Assembly: GCA_038827615.1 (NCBI GenBank)
Contig: JAWBNK010000001.1
Span: 558,290-622,289, forward strand
DNA from: Thermosphaera sp.
GTDB taxonomy: Archaea > Thermoproteota > Thermoprotei_A > Sulfolobales > Desulfurococcaceae
Direction of reading: 5' to 3'
Length of the DNA: 64,000 nt
The position numbers and the translations under genes were made by a program. The first letter of the stretch is position 1. Every line of letters starts with the position of its first letter. Below the pieces are notes generated by a model. That model ran no database searches, had not been told where the DNA came from, and saw only the letters and a list, made by a program, of their open reading frames with translations. Below are positions 49,840-57,623 of the stretch, in pieces.

Positions 49840-51170
49840 TGAGCTTTGACCTTGATTTGGCAAGGAAAATCGTTGAAAGACTAAGTAGTAAATTCGACGA
49901 AGTGGCCGTGAGCATAACTACTCGGGACGAGGTAATGGTTAAACTCTGGAATACTGAACCTTCGATTATTCAGAGTTGGAAGGTCAGCGAGATAGCACTT
50001 AGACTTGCGAAAAACAAAAGACTATTCCTTCTCGAATTCACCACCAGGGATCCTGAATCATTGATGAAGGATGTTGAAGAACTTCCGAAAATGACGGAGA
50101 GAATGGATGAAGCTGAGATTTATGCACCACTCCCGGAACCGTCGAAGGTTAAGTTGGTAGAAGGAGGAGTTGACCCAAAGGTATTGGACGCAATGAATGA
50201 CCCCGGAAAAATAGCAGGTAAGATGATAGATTCTTCTCTCTCACACAAAGTGGACAGGGTTGCTGGAACAATAACTCTTAAACACGAGACGAGAACTGTC
50301 GCAACGAGCAAGGGGTTCGAGGCGTTCGAACCAAGGACCAGCGTGGAAGCTTACTTAAGAGCTTTCAAAAACGAATTTAGCGGGCATTGGGCATACGGAG
50401 GAACCAGGCTCGAGGAATCACGACTTCTCGAAGTGGGCGATAAAGCGGGATATCTCGCCACTATATCCACCAATAGGATCAACTTAACACCAGGTAAATA
50501 CACGGTGATCTTATCCCCCCTTGTCGTAGGAAACCTAGTTAACTACCTAACCTTTATGGCTTCAGCAATGGCAGTAATCCTTGGATTCTCAATGTTCCTG
50601 AAGTATAAGCCAGGGGATAAAATCGGAGCCGATACGATAACACTTATGGACAAGCCTAGGGATTCAACGCTACCCGGGTTCGCATCGTTTGACGATGAAG
50701 GTGTTGAAACCTATGATAAACCGATCATCGAAGCCGGAAGACTAAGAAGCCTACTCCACAACACTGCCACTGCGAGCAAAACCGGTGGAAAATCCACAGG
50801 TAACGCAGGGTGGATGTTTCCCCATCCATGGAACCTTGAATTAGCGCCCGGAAGCCTGAGCGAGAAAAGCTTATTTGAGGACGTGAAACAAGGAGTCTTC
50901 TTCTCTAACAACTGGTATACGAGGTATCAAAACTATACAGAGGGCACGTTTTCAACCGTGTCTAGGGATGCAACACTCTACATTGAAAACGGAGAGATCG
51001 TGGGCCAAGTCGGGAGAGTTAGATTGTCGACATCATTCCCCATCCTTATGAACAACACTGTTGACTGCACTAAGGAAAGATACGACATAATGTGGTGGGA
51101 AGTTAGACATCCTTCGAGAATTCCATACTTAGTCGCTAAAGATATAATGGTTACCCGTCCAGAACTATAA
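49839..51170 (+). CDS. tldE: TldE/PmbA-type partner subunit
   Basis: A 443-residue TldE/PmbA paralogue lacking the HExxxH motif, as expected of the non-catalytic half. Seen: SPLVVGNLVNYLTF region, the conserved DEGVETYDKPIIEAG, NTATASKTGGKSTGNAG and GEIVGQVGRVRLS. It shares the fold of TldD (48400) and forms the active heterodimer with it. GTG start within the tail of tldD (one-base overlap), with GGGGTGAGGG upstream. It overlaps a convergent HAD gene by 20 bases at the 3' end. Confidence 0.92.
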   Translation: MSFDLDLARKIVERLSSKFDEVAVSITTRDEVMVKLWNTEPSIIQSWKVSEIALRLAKNKRLFLLEFTTRDPESLMKDVEELPKMTERMDEAEIYAPLPEPSKVKLVEGGVDPKVLDAMNDPGKIAGKMIDSSLSHKVDRVAGTITLKHETRTVATSKGFEAFEPRTSVEAYLRAFKNEFSGHWAYGGTRLEESRLLEVGDKAGYLATISTNRINLTPGKYTVILSPLVVGNLVNYLTFMASAMAVILGFSMFLKYKPGDKIGADTITLMDKPRDSTLPGFASFDDEGVETYDKPIIEAGRLRSLLHNTATASKTGGKSTGNAGWMFPHPWNLELAPGSLSEKSLFEDVKQGVFFSNNWYTRYQNYTEGTFSTVSRDATLYIENGEIVGQVGRVRLSTSFPILMNNTVDCTKERYDIMWWEVRHPSRIPYLVAKDIMVTRPEL

Positions 51171-51657
51171 TTCCCTTATCTTCAATACATTTTTTAATCC
51201 TCAAGAACGCTTCTGAAATGTTTGAGAAATCTCTATGGGCCCTTATGAAGCACGCCTCGGGCAGTACTTTCAACATGTCGTCAAGGTGTATCTCCCGATC
51301 ATCGATATAGACCACTTTAAAAGCATCACATCCAAAGGCCTGCATGAAATGCCTCAGGGCTTTTAACGCCAGGATATCCTTTCTCGGATGGTCCTCAATT
51401 GCGTGGTAATGAAATGAGTCACGAAGCCTGAACGCGCTTAAAGCCTGAAGAGCTATTTCTGGGTTGTTCCAGCTGAGGGTAGACAGTATAAATCCGTTTT
51501 CCGCGGCCCTCCTCATGATCTCCATCATTAATTCGTAAACCCTCACTCTTACTCCTTTCGAGTCGACTATTGTAAGATCATCGATTTTTTGAAAAGGAGG
51601 ATGAAGTTGCGAGATATCCTCATGATCCCACAGCGTTCCATCCAGATCTAAAAACAA
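51151..51657 (-). CDS. MDP-1-like HAD phosphatase
   Basis: A 168-residue HAD phosphatase of the Mg-dependent phosphatase-1 type: opening FLDLDGTLWDHE (motif I within four residues of the start), LSTLSWNNPEI (motif II) and VVYIDDREIHLDDM (motif IV). No large cap. MDP-1 acts on sugar phosphates or phosphotyrosine-like groups; target unknown. TTG 51657 is the only usable start; GTGAT lies just before it. It lies 24 bases after the small gene at 51682 on the same strand, suggesting a two-gene unit. Confidence 0.8.
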   Translation of the reverse strand: MFLDLDGTLWDHEDISQLHPPFQKIDDLTIVDSKGVRVRVYELMMEIMRRAAENGFILSTLSWNNPEIALQALSAFRLRDSFHYHAIEDHPRKDILALKALRHFMQAFGCDAFKVVYIDDREIHLDDMLKVLPEACFIRAHRDFSNISEAFLRIKKCIEDKGIIVLDG

Positions 51658-51681
51658 TACATCACAAATTCTTCTGAAACC

Positions 51682-51915
51682 TCATCCCCTCTGTTGCTCC
51701 CTCTTCACGAACTTAAGTTTGAAGACATTGTCTTGTGACTCAATCAATTCAACTTGATATCCCTTCTTATCCGCTATAAGTTTTGCGAAGTCGAGAGGGA
51801 TCACGTCCTTTCGAGCTATTACTACGAATTCCTCGACATTTTCGTTCATTATACCGATCAGTCTTGACACGGGATTGTCGCTACAGCTTGAAGACTTCGT
51901 TAAATCTATCTCCAT
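51682..51915 (-). CDS. Small TusA-like protein without the catalytic Cys-Pro motif
   Basis: A 77-residue protein with a beta-alpha-beta layout (EEFVVIARKDVIPLDFAKLIADKKGYQVELIES, KLKFVKR) that fits the TusA/SirA sulfur-carrier fold. The usual N-terminal CPxP is missing; one Cys (SSSCSDN) precedes the fold, so sulfur transfer is not supported. Start ATG after a short leader. Precedes the MDP-1-like gene by 24 bases. Function unknown. Confidence 0.55.
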   Translation of the reverse strand: MEIDLTKSSSCSDNPVSRLIGIMNENVEEFVVIARKDVIPLDFAKLIADKKGYQVELIESQDNVFKLKFVKREQQRG

Positions 51916-52103
51916 TTGTGACTCCCATCTTATTATTAGAGTAATGGGATTTATTAGTTATATGTAAGGAGGTGTGAAGAGATCCTTCATAAAACTCAAT
52001 AGGATTGTCCTGCATAAAAACCTGTTACTATCTACTTTGACCTCCACAATCAATGGTAAGGTTTAATAACAATGTTATTGATAATAAATCTTGGAGGATA
52101 ACA

Positions 52104-52529
52104 TTGAAGGCACAAATACCTAAAATCGTCGTATCAGCCTCGTTTCTTCAGCCTAATGCTAACATCGTGGTTAGGGCGAGAGACGTTAAAGCAGAGGTTA
52201 GCGAATTACCAGAGTACGGTGGACTGGGCAATGCGCTAACACCTCTTGAATACATGTTGGCTTCACTTGCATCTTGCGAAGCATTCATGTTCGGCATGAT
52301 ATCTAGTATGCTGGGGACAAATCGCCCTCGCGTGGAAATCACGGTGGAAGGCGAGTTCGAGATGGGGATCGGACTTAAATCAGTAAAAATCGTATATCAC
52401 GTGAAGGGGGTTGACGAAGCAGAAGCGGCAGAGTTACTACGACGAGTTAGGTCTACCTGCCCAGTGTACAATACTCTGGCCAAAGCTTGTGACAAGATAG
52501 AGGAGACACTTATTGTTGATACAGATTAA
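52104..52529 (+). CDS. OsmC-family peroxiredoxin-like protein
   Basis: A 141-residue OsmC/Ohr-type protein. Seen: a Cys in ASLASCEAFM (~58) and a second in STCPVYNTLAKAC (~120), with TPLEYMLASL between, as in thiol peroxidases that reduce organic hydroperoxides. The start is set at TTG 52104, preceded by GGAGGATAACA; the longer frame from ATG 52053 would add 17 residues that are not family-like and lies over a TATA-like tttaataac. It precedes DUF2258 by 45 bases, though that gene has its own TATA. Confidence 0.85.
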   Translation: MKAQIPKIVVSASFLQPNANIVVRARDVKAEVSELPEYGGLGNALTPLEYMLASLASCEAFMFGMISSMLGTNRPRVEITVEGEFEMGIGLKSVKIVYHVKGVDEAEAAELLRRVRSTCPVYNTLAKACDKIEETLIVDTD

Positions 52530-52534
52530 TAAAG

Positions 52535-52554
52535 TTTATATAAGTATATAAAGA
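52535..52554 (+). promoter_or_regulatory. TATA box for the DUF2258 gene
   Basis: The sequence gtttatataagtatataaag gives two overlapping TATA elements 20-40 bases before TTG 52575; the ribosome site GGGGGCGAT follows. Among the strongest core promoters in the window by eye. Confidence 0.6.
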
Positions 52555-52574
52555 CATTTTTAAAAGGGGGCGAT

Positions 52575-53282
52575 TTGCCTAAAATAAGCACAGGACTAGT
52601 TCCTGCTGCTATTTACGCAACAAAGACGCGTAGGGCTGTATACAGGCTTTTGCAATCCTATATAAAAAAGGATAAAGAGTGGGGTAAAGTTATAAATGAC
52701 GAGATAGGTAAGCTGAATAGAGCATTATTCCACTTATTCACGGTTGACTTGAAAATAAATAAGACCGACGTTATCAGGCTTAGGATCGAGTTCGACGTAG
52801 ATGAAGAATCCAGGAAAATTATATGGAAATGGGATACCCTTGAGCTCGAGGTGTACAGGAAGCTACCTTCAGAGGAAGTCAAGAAGTATCTAGACCACTT
52901 TATATCCAAGGTCCAAGAACTCATGGTGAAACCTATTAACTATTCCATCGAGAAAGTGGCCACAACCCCAGATGGAGATGAAGTGTATGTCGTTAGACTT
53001 GATCACGAGGAGGTAGGAGCCGCGCTGATCCTAGTCGTTGATGAAAACACTTTTGTCATGAAGAAGGCTGGGATTCTCCACCCTGTCTCCGTTATTTACG
53101 AGAAAACGAAAGTTTTGTTGGATGGTAGATCGATTGAGCAGGCCCTACAGGACGAATTTTCTGGAGCTGTTAGGAAGGGAGTTCAGGTAGAGTTCTCAGA
53201 AGTATTGAAAACCATTAATATGATCAGGGAGAAAGCATCCTTAAAACCGATTGAGAAGCCCGAGGACCTTGAGGAATTGTAA
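52575..53282 (+). CDS. DUF2258 archaeal protein (PF10015)
   Basis: A 235-residue crenarchaeal protein of DUF2258: the N-terminal STGLVPAAIYATKTRRAVY followed by a mixed alpha/beta core with paired strands VVRLDHEEVGAALILVVD. It is common in Desulfurococcales and related orders and has no firm function; a nucleic-acid role is sometimes suggested. A T-rich run follows the stop (near 53290). Strong promoter upstream suggests high expression. Confidence 0.8.
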   Translation: MPKISTGLVPAAIYATKTRRAVYRLLQSYIKKDKEWGKVINDEIGKLNRALFHLFTVDLKINKTDVIRLRIEFDVDEESRKIIWKWDTLELEVYRKLPSEEVKKYLDHFISKVQELMVKPINYSIEKVATTPDGDEVYVVRLDHEEVGAALILVVDENTFVMKKAGILHPVSVIYEKTKVLLDGRSIEQALQDEFSGAVRKGVQVEFSEVLKTINMIREKASLKPIEKPEDLEEL

Positions 53283-53288
53283 TTTATC

Positions 53289-53303
53289 ACACATCTTTTT
53301 TAA
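53289..53303 (+). terminator. Poly-T terminator after DUF2258 gene
   Basis: The tract acatcttttttaatt follows the stop codon by a few bases and precedes the promoter of the next micro-gene. Confidence 0.5.
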
Positions 53304-53319
53304 TTTTCCGAACCATGTG

Positions 53320-53330
53320 GTTTAAATACC
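53320..53330 (+). promoter_or_regulatory. TATA box of the 17-residue micro-gene
   Basis: The element gtttaaatacc lies ~26 bases before an expected start near 53350, leaving a short leader with AGGTGTATCGT before ATG 53364. Confidence 0.5.
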
Positions 53331-53363
53331 ATCACCCAACATAATATTATGTAGGTGTATCGT

Positions 53364-53417
53364 ATGCCGTGTAAGAAGAAGGCGTCGGAAAAGAAGAAGG
53401 AAGAGAAGAAGCAGTAA
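53364..53417 (+). CDS. 17-residue Lys/Glu-rich micro-protein
   Basis: ATG with GGTG-TATCGT before it and a TATA box 40 bases upstream encodes MPCKKKASEKKKEEKKQ, 17 residues, ending TAA with a short T run. Half the residues are Lys. It resembles in style the micro-gene at 7170, though the N-terminus differs and it carries one Cys. It sits between the DUF2258 gene and the 3' end of the Dpo2 gene (convergent). Function unknown; nucleic acid or ribosome binding is inference from charge. Confidence 0.6.
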   Translation: MPCKKKASEKKKEEKKQ

Positions 53418-53432
53418 TTTTCGAAGCTGTCC

Positions 53433-55331
53433 TCAGACTAGGTTAACGTCGACGAAGGATGGGAGTTCTTTTTTCGCCTTTTCTAACAGCTTAATGTATT
53501 TGTAAATATCAATCATTTTTGAGTATCTTTCACTAAAAGATCTTAGAGCCCCAGAGACGTAGATCAGCCTGTAGGGAGGTTTCCCCTCTAGAGCATACTG
53601 CGGCGGATTAATATAACCTCCTCTATCAGGTGAGCGCGTTATTAGTAGATCACGTATCTCGAAGTCCCCGTGTCTAAGCTTTTCAATGTAGCCGTTGATG
53701 ACCGCGTAGGCCTTGTAAAGCCTTTCAACCATTTCATCAGGGTTAACCGCTTTCGACAGCTCCCTTAATGCTTCATACTGGGCCTTCTTGACTAAGACGG
53801 GTGTATCTCTCCTCACTAACAATATCCCTTTAACCTTTACAGTATTGTTTGAGAGTAATCCGTAGTATTTATTGGCGACCCCCCTCGATCCTGAAACGTC
53901 TCGAGGTATGTAGAGCCATACATAGTGAGCCTCTACCTTCGCTCTAAAACCTGTTGAATCCTCTATAATTTCTTTAATGACTCTGCACTCATCCTCTGAC
54001 CTGACTCCCTCGATGAAAATACTGTCCACTATGGCGTGTACGACTCTGTATCCATATCTCTCCGTGATCAATCTAGCCTGTCTCATCACTTCTCTGCTAC
54101 TACTAGTGACGACTTCGTGAGCCATTACCGACCCGAATAAGCTGTTCCTATAACCCAAGTAACCGAAGCTGGCAACTAGGATCCATTTCACAGCGCTCTT
54201 CCTATACTCGTATAAGCTTTTCCCGGTCTTCTTGGCCAACTCATCGTAAACCTCTTTCAACTCGATTAGCTTCTTAATGCTCCCGGGTACAATGCCTTCT
54301 TCATCCATGCACACGGTGTGGGGAGTCCAGTCAAATTTGCTTTTCCCAGCACAGAAGGGATTATCCACTGTTTCACCGGAGATGTTATATTTCACTATGA
54401 TGTTCGGATAGAGGCTCTTAAAATCTACTTGGCAAACCCTCCAGTAAAGACCGGGTTTAGGCTGGTATACCACACCTCCCCTGTCGTACACGATTAGCTC
54501 TCTAATGGTTCTCCACGGCTCCTTCCTCCCGTAAGTCTTATCGACAAGCAATCTTCTCTCCCTGGACAGTAACGCCTCAATGGTTGTGAGAATCCTACCG
54601 ATGCTAATAGTCCTCATTAAGCTCAGTGGAGTATAACTCAGCCTGCTCCACTCGAAGTACTCGGAGGGGTGGAATCCTCCCCCAGTAATCCATCTATATA
54701 CTTTGGCGTTGAGTCTGGAATCGACTTCCATGAGATTCGCGTAAATGGAATCATCTGAAAAAACCAAGTGGAAATTGTTGGAGATGATGAAATCAGCCAC
54801 GTCTTCCGGCCTCCAAAAGAAAAACCTCTCCCCGCGGGTTTCAGCTACATAGTATCCGTGCTCGCTGGTTAACACGGCATAGTCGATTAATGGATCTTTA
54901 TCCGCCGGGTTCATCTCGCTCGTTATCGGAACTTCTTTCTCGAAGCCAGCAACGCGTGTTAAGGGACGGATTCCTGCTCTATAGAGTGATTCCACCAGGG
55001 GATGGGGATAGTTGTTCACTGTTCTTAAACCCCTCAGCATGCTGATGCTCTGCAGTTTTTTCAATAGCCTATAACTCTTGGTCTTGAATACTACGACATC
55101 TACAGTGCTAGCATAGTATGGTGGAGCTCTATATTTTTCGATCCAAGCCTCTGAGACTCCATCTAGATCCGCAATCTCTTTCGCTACCAGGGATGGTTTA
55201 TCAGTAAGAATATAGCCGTAGAAGTCGAGAAGAACCTCCTTTTCCCGAATGGTACGGCTTTTTTCATCATATAAGGATATCACTGTCTTATCGTTTGCCA
55301 GTGAAACGTCTAAAACCCACGTCTCACTCAC
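53433..55331 (-). CDS. dpo2: B-family DNA polymerase of the Dpo2 type (degenerate active site)
   Basis: A 632-residue polymerase. Motif A is intact (QVDFKSLYPNII, D303), motif B is recognisable (KSAVKWILVASFGYLGYRN), but motif C reads AIVDSIF in place of YGDTDS, so the first catalytic Asp is replaced while D436 is kept. No normal 3'-5' exonuclease motifs (DxE) are visible in the N-terminal half, which is short. This matches Dpo2 (PolB2) of crenarchaea, thought to act in damage-tolerant synthesis. GTG start after GGGTTGATTA. The small gene at 55395-55625 lies just upstream on the same strand and a RadA-like gene is divergent, as in known dpo2 neighbourhoods. Confidence 0.85.
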   Translation of the reverse strand: MSETWVLDVSLANDKTVISLYDEKSRTIREKEVLLDFYGYILTDKPSLVAKEIADLDGVSEAWIEKYRAPPYYASTVDVVVFKTKSYRLLKKLQSISMLRGLRTVNNYPHPLVESLYRAGIRPLTRVAGFEKEVPITSEMNPADKDPLIDYAVLTSEHGYYVAETRGERFFFWRPEDVADFIISNNFHLVFSDDSIYANLMEVDSRLNAKVYRWITGGGFHPSEYFEWSRLSYTPLSLMRTISIGRILTTIEALLSRERRLLVDKTYGRKEPWRTIRELIVYDRGGVVYQPKPGLYWRVCQVDFKSLYPNIIVKYNISGETVDNPFCAGKSKFDWTPHTVCMDEEGIVPGSIKKLIELKEVYDELAKKTGKSLYEYRKSAVKWILVASFGYLGYRNSLFGSVMAHEVVTSSSREVMRQARLITERYGYRVVHAIVDSIFIEGVRSEDECRVIKEIIEDSTGFRAKVEAHYVWLYIPRDVSGSRGVANKYYGLLSNNTVKVKGILLVRRDTPVLVKKAQYEALRELSKAVNPDEMVERLYKAYAVINGYIEKLRHGDFEIRDLLITRSPDRGGYINPPQYALEGKPPYRLIYVSGALRSFSERYSKMIDIYKYIKLLEKAKKELPSFVDVNLV

Positions 55332-55394
55332 TAATCAACCCTTAAGTGGGTTGCGAGTTTCTAGCGGAGGGTTAAGCGAAACTAATGGTTGACC

Positions 55395-55625
55395 TCAATC
55401 ACTCCCGCAGTCTTCCCTTCCTAATTTCCTAATGAAGTGAATGAGTAAAACCTCGAGAGGGTCTGCAACGCCGGTGTGCATGCACAGGGAAATTGTTGAC
55501 TCAATATCCTCGAGCAGGCAATTCATAAATTCTTTCTCCTTTGACGGGAGCATCTCGGAAATCTTCCTCAGTCTCTCAACGTATTCGCTGACGCTGGACC
55601 ATAGAGAAGGCGTCGTACGCCCCAT
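55395..55625 (-). CDS. Small helical protein upstream of dpo2
   Basis: A 76-residue protein, helical throughout (VSEYVERLRKISEMLPSKEKEFMNCLLEDIESTISL...LEVLLIHFIRKLG). ATG 55625 is preferred, since AAGGTG lies seven bases before it and a TATA box (atttttaaagg, minus) lies ~26 bases away; the longer frame to GTG 55703 would cover the promoter. A small gene next to dpo2 has been seen in Sulfolobales, so this may be its equivalent; not verified. It is 63 bases before dpo2 on the same strand. Confidence 0.6.
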   Translation of the reverse strand: MGRTTPSLWSSVSEYVERLRKISEMLPSKEKEFMNCLLEDIESTISLCMHTGVADPLEVLLIHFIRKLGREDCGSD

Positions 55626-55761
55626 ATTGGAGCACCTTATCCCTTTAAAAATCTTTCTGACAGATGTTTTAACCCCCGGGTCTCGTGGAGAAGCAATCCT
55701 CACTTAATACTTTCGGAGTGCTCTCCACCGTTTACTCTCCATTAAATTATTGGAGGGTGGT
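55626..55761. promoter_or_regulatory. Divergent promoter of the dpo2 locus with an ACTTTC motif
   Basis: A 136-base gap between the small dpo2-linked gene and the RadA-like gene. It holds a minus TATA (~55657-55647) and a plus-side TATA-like cttaatac (~55703). On plus, ACTTTC at 55709-55714 equals the hexamer bound by Orc1-2 in the DNA-damage response of Sulfolobus. One hexamer is weak evidence on its own; the locus makes it worth noting. Confidence 0.45.
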
Positions 55762-56412
55762 ATGAAAGTAACAGGGGTCAAACCATTAGATGAGCTGGTA
55801 AGCCCCGTAGAAAGACACTGGATAGTGGAATTCTACGGTGACCCCTCCGTGCTAGCGTTGTTGATTCACTACACTATAGTTTCGCAGAGCAGTTCAAACA
55901 ATGTCTACCTAGTCAATAACATAGAGTTCGGCGGGTTGGATACGGCACTGCTAGTGAGGCTCTGCAGGATTTTCAACTGCATAATGGATAATATAATGGT
56001 TTCAAGGTCTTTCAGGCTGAACGATACAGTCAGAGTACTGGAGGATCTCACCGCTGTTAAAGACTCCGTAGTAGTGCTCGCGTTTCCATACAACTACCTC
56101 CCGAAAGATCCTTCAAAATATAGTGATGCAACAAGGATAACGGGACTCTTATCGAAACTTTCGTCATCAAACCAGGTAATAGTGTTCAATACCGTTTCAA
56201 AATACGGCTACTTCATGCCCGAGGGGGGTAGCATGCACCACCACACCGTGAAGATCATAGTGAGGATCACTCGGAGGAGCGGGAGAATAGTTTCACAAAT
56301 CCTCAAGCACCCGGTTAAACATTGGGATGCGAGAATTTTCTCGGAGAAAATCCTTGAAACAGGGGTCTCAGCTAATAGTTCAAAAACCCTTTTAGCATGG
56401 ATTAAGTACTGA
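55762..56412 (+). CDS. Inactivated RadA/RecA-like protein divergent from dpo2
   Basis: A 216-residue protein with the layout of a RecA-fold core: GVKPLDELV, then EFYGDPSVLALLIHY at the Walker A position but without GKT, and VVVLAFPYNYL at the Walker B position without the Asp. Catalysis of ATP is therefore unlikely. Such RadA relatives with lost active sites accompany dpo2 in crenarchaea and are thought to work with it in repair. ATG 55762 is chosen (GGAGGGTGGT before it), not TTG 55750. It ends before an AT-rich gap of ~90 bases. Confidence 0.7.
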   Translation: MKVTGVKPLDELVSPVERHWIVEFYGDPSVLALLIHYTIVSQSSSNNVYLVNNIEFGGLDTALLVRLCRIFNCIMDNIMVSRSFRLNDTVRVLEDLTAVKDSVVVLAFPYNYLPKDPSKYSDATRITGLLSKLSSSNQVIVFNTVSKYGYFMPEGGSMHHHTVKIIVRITRRSGRIVSQILKHPVKHWDARIFSEKILETGVSANSSKTLLAWIKY

Positions 56413-56505
56413 GCTCTTTTCTAGGTTATAGTTTTAAATTTTAATGCTATTATTATAATTGTCAATAACCTCTCCGAGAATCAATGATTAAGAGATGACT
56501 CTAAA

Positions 56506-57606
56506 GTGGGGCAGGATTTACTTAGCGATGTGATTACTGGGCTCTGGCTAGCATACATGACTATCGTCATAGCTGGCGGAGTCGGCTACCTTCTTTATAG
56601 GCCTGGGAAAAGCCTGTTTAAAACAAGCAATTATGAAATAGTCGTCGTATCAAAAGCTGACGAGAAGGTCAAAAATAGTCTCCTAGAAGTAGTCAAATAC
56701 CATTTGAAAAAGTATGGAAAACTCACCGTCGTAATAGATGAAGGAGCCCCCTTGACTAACACGTTAAAATCCATTAAAGCTTTAAATCTCGTGATCGTTC
56801 CATCATCCTACAGGAGAGATCTAATCGGGAAAGGGAGGGCTTTAAGCTATTTCATCGAAAACCATGTCGAGAATGATAAATGGTATGTATTCATAGATGA
56901 TGATAATTTGATACTAGACGATAATTTCCTCTACGAGATCCCCTATTATGAGGAAAAAGGATATGTTGCTGGAAATGGCTTATTGCTTCCCAGACCGGGG
57001 AGAAGTAAAATTGCATATGTCATGGATTGGGTAAGGTATATTGATGATCTAACCTTGTACAGGTTCTTCACGGGACTTCTCTCTCGACCTCTCCTCGGGC
57101 TACATGGAGAACTATTGATAGTGAAGGGGGGCGTGCTCAAGGAAATCGGTTTCACGTTCAGATCGATCACCGAGGACTTCCGGTTCGCCACAGAACTGAT
57201 AAAGAAGGGATACAAGACCTGGCAGTCCAGTACAAGAGTCTCTATCAAAAGCCCTCACAGTATCAAGGATCTCATGAAGCAGAGAGGACGCTGGTTCAAA
57301 GGAATGCTCTCAGATATTCGGCATAGTCCTTTTCCTATGAATATCATTGTTGGCTTTAGATCAATCATATGGAGCTTCAATTTCGCGTCAACCATCCTTA
57401 TAGGACCCCTCCTAGCCTACATGGGTTTACTATGGATACTTATCCCGGGAAGTATTTACTATTTGACTTCTTACACCTATGGAGTCTACAGGTCTGGAAA
57501 GCTCCATATGTTGTTGCTCATACCTGTCTTCGGCTTTATAGAGGCCTCTTCAAGAGTTTACGGATTAATTAGCGTTAATGATTTCGTGGTTATAGATAAA
57601 AACTAA
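56506..57606 (+). CDS. Membrane-bound family-2 glycosyltransferase
   Basis: A 366-residue enzyme with a membrane helix at the N-terminus (~8-30) and about two to three near the C-terminus. The catalytic core shows FIDDDNLIL (donor-binding DDD), ITEDFRFA (base) and QRGRWFKG (QxxRW, product strand). It would transfer a sugar from a nucleotide or dolichol donor to a lipid or polysaccharide at the membrane. GTG start. Gene downstream is an Fe-type dehydrogenase with an 18-base gap; the flippase at 61516 could handle the product but is not adjacent. Confidence 0.85.
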   Translation: MGQDLLSDVITGLWLAYMTIVIAGGVGYLLYRPGKSLFKTSNYEIVVVSKADEKVKNSLLEVVKYHLKKYGKLTVVIDEGAPLTNTLKSIKALNLVIVPSSYRRDLIGKGRALSYFIENHVENDKWYVFIDDDNLILDDNFLYEIPYYEEKGYVAGNGLLLPRPGRSKIAYVMDWVRYIDDLTLYRFFTGLLSRPLLGLHGELLIVKGGVLKEIGFTFRSITEDFRFATELIKKGYKTWQSSTRVSIKSPHSIKDLMKQRGRWFKGMLSDIRHSPFPMNIIVGFRSIIWSFNFASTILIGPLLAYMGLLWILIPGSIYYLTSYTYGVYRSGKLHMLLLIPVFGFIEASSRVYGLISVNDFVVIDKN

Positions 57607-57623
57607 TTTTCAATTATTTCTTA

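Noticed and set aside
55441-55707. Plus-strand frame of 88 codons opposite the small dpo2-linked gene
   Set aside because: The minus-strand gene has a TATA box, GGTG ribosome site and correct position beside dpo2; the plus-strand frame has none and begins within it.
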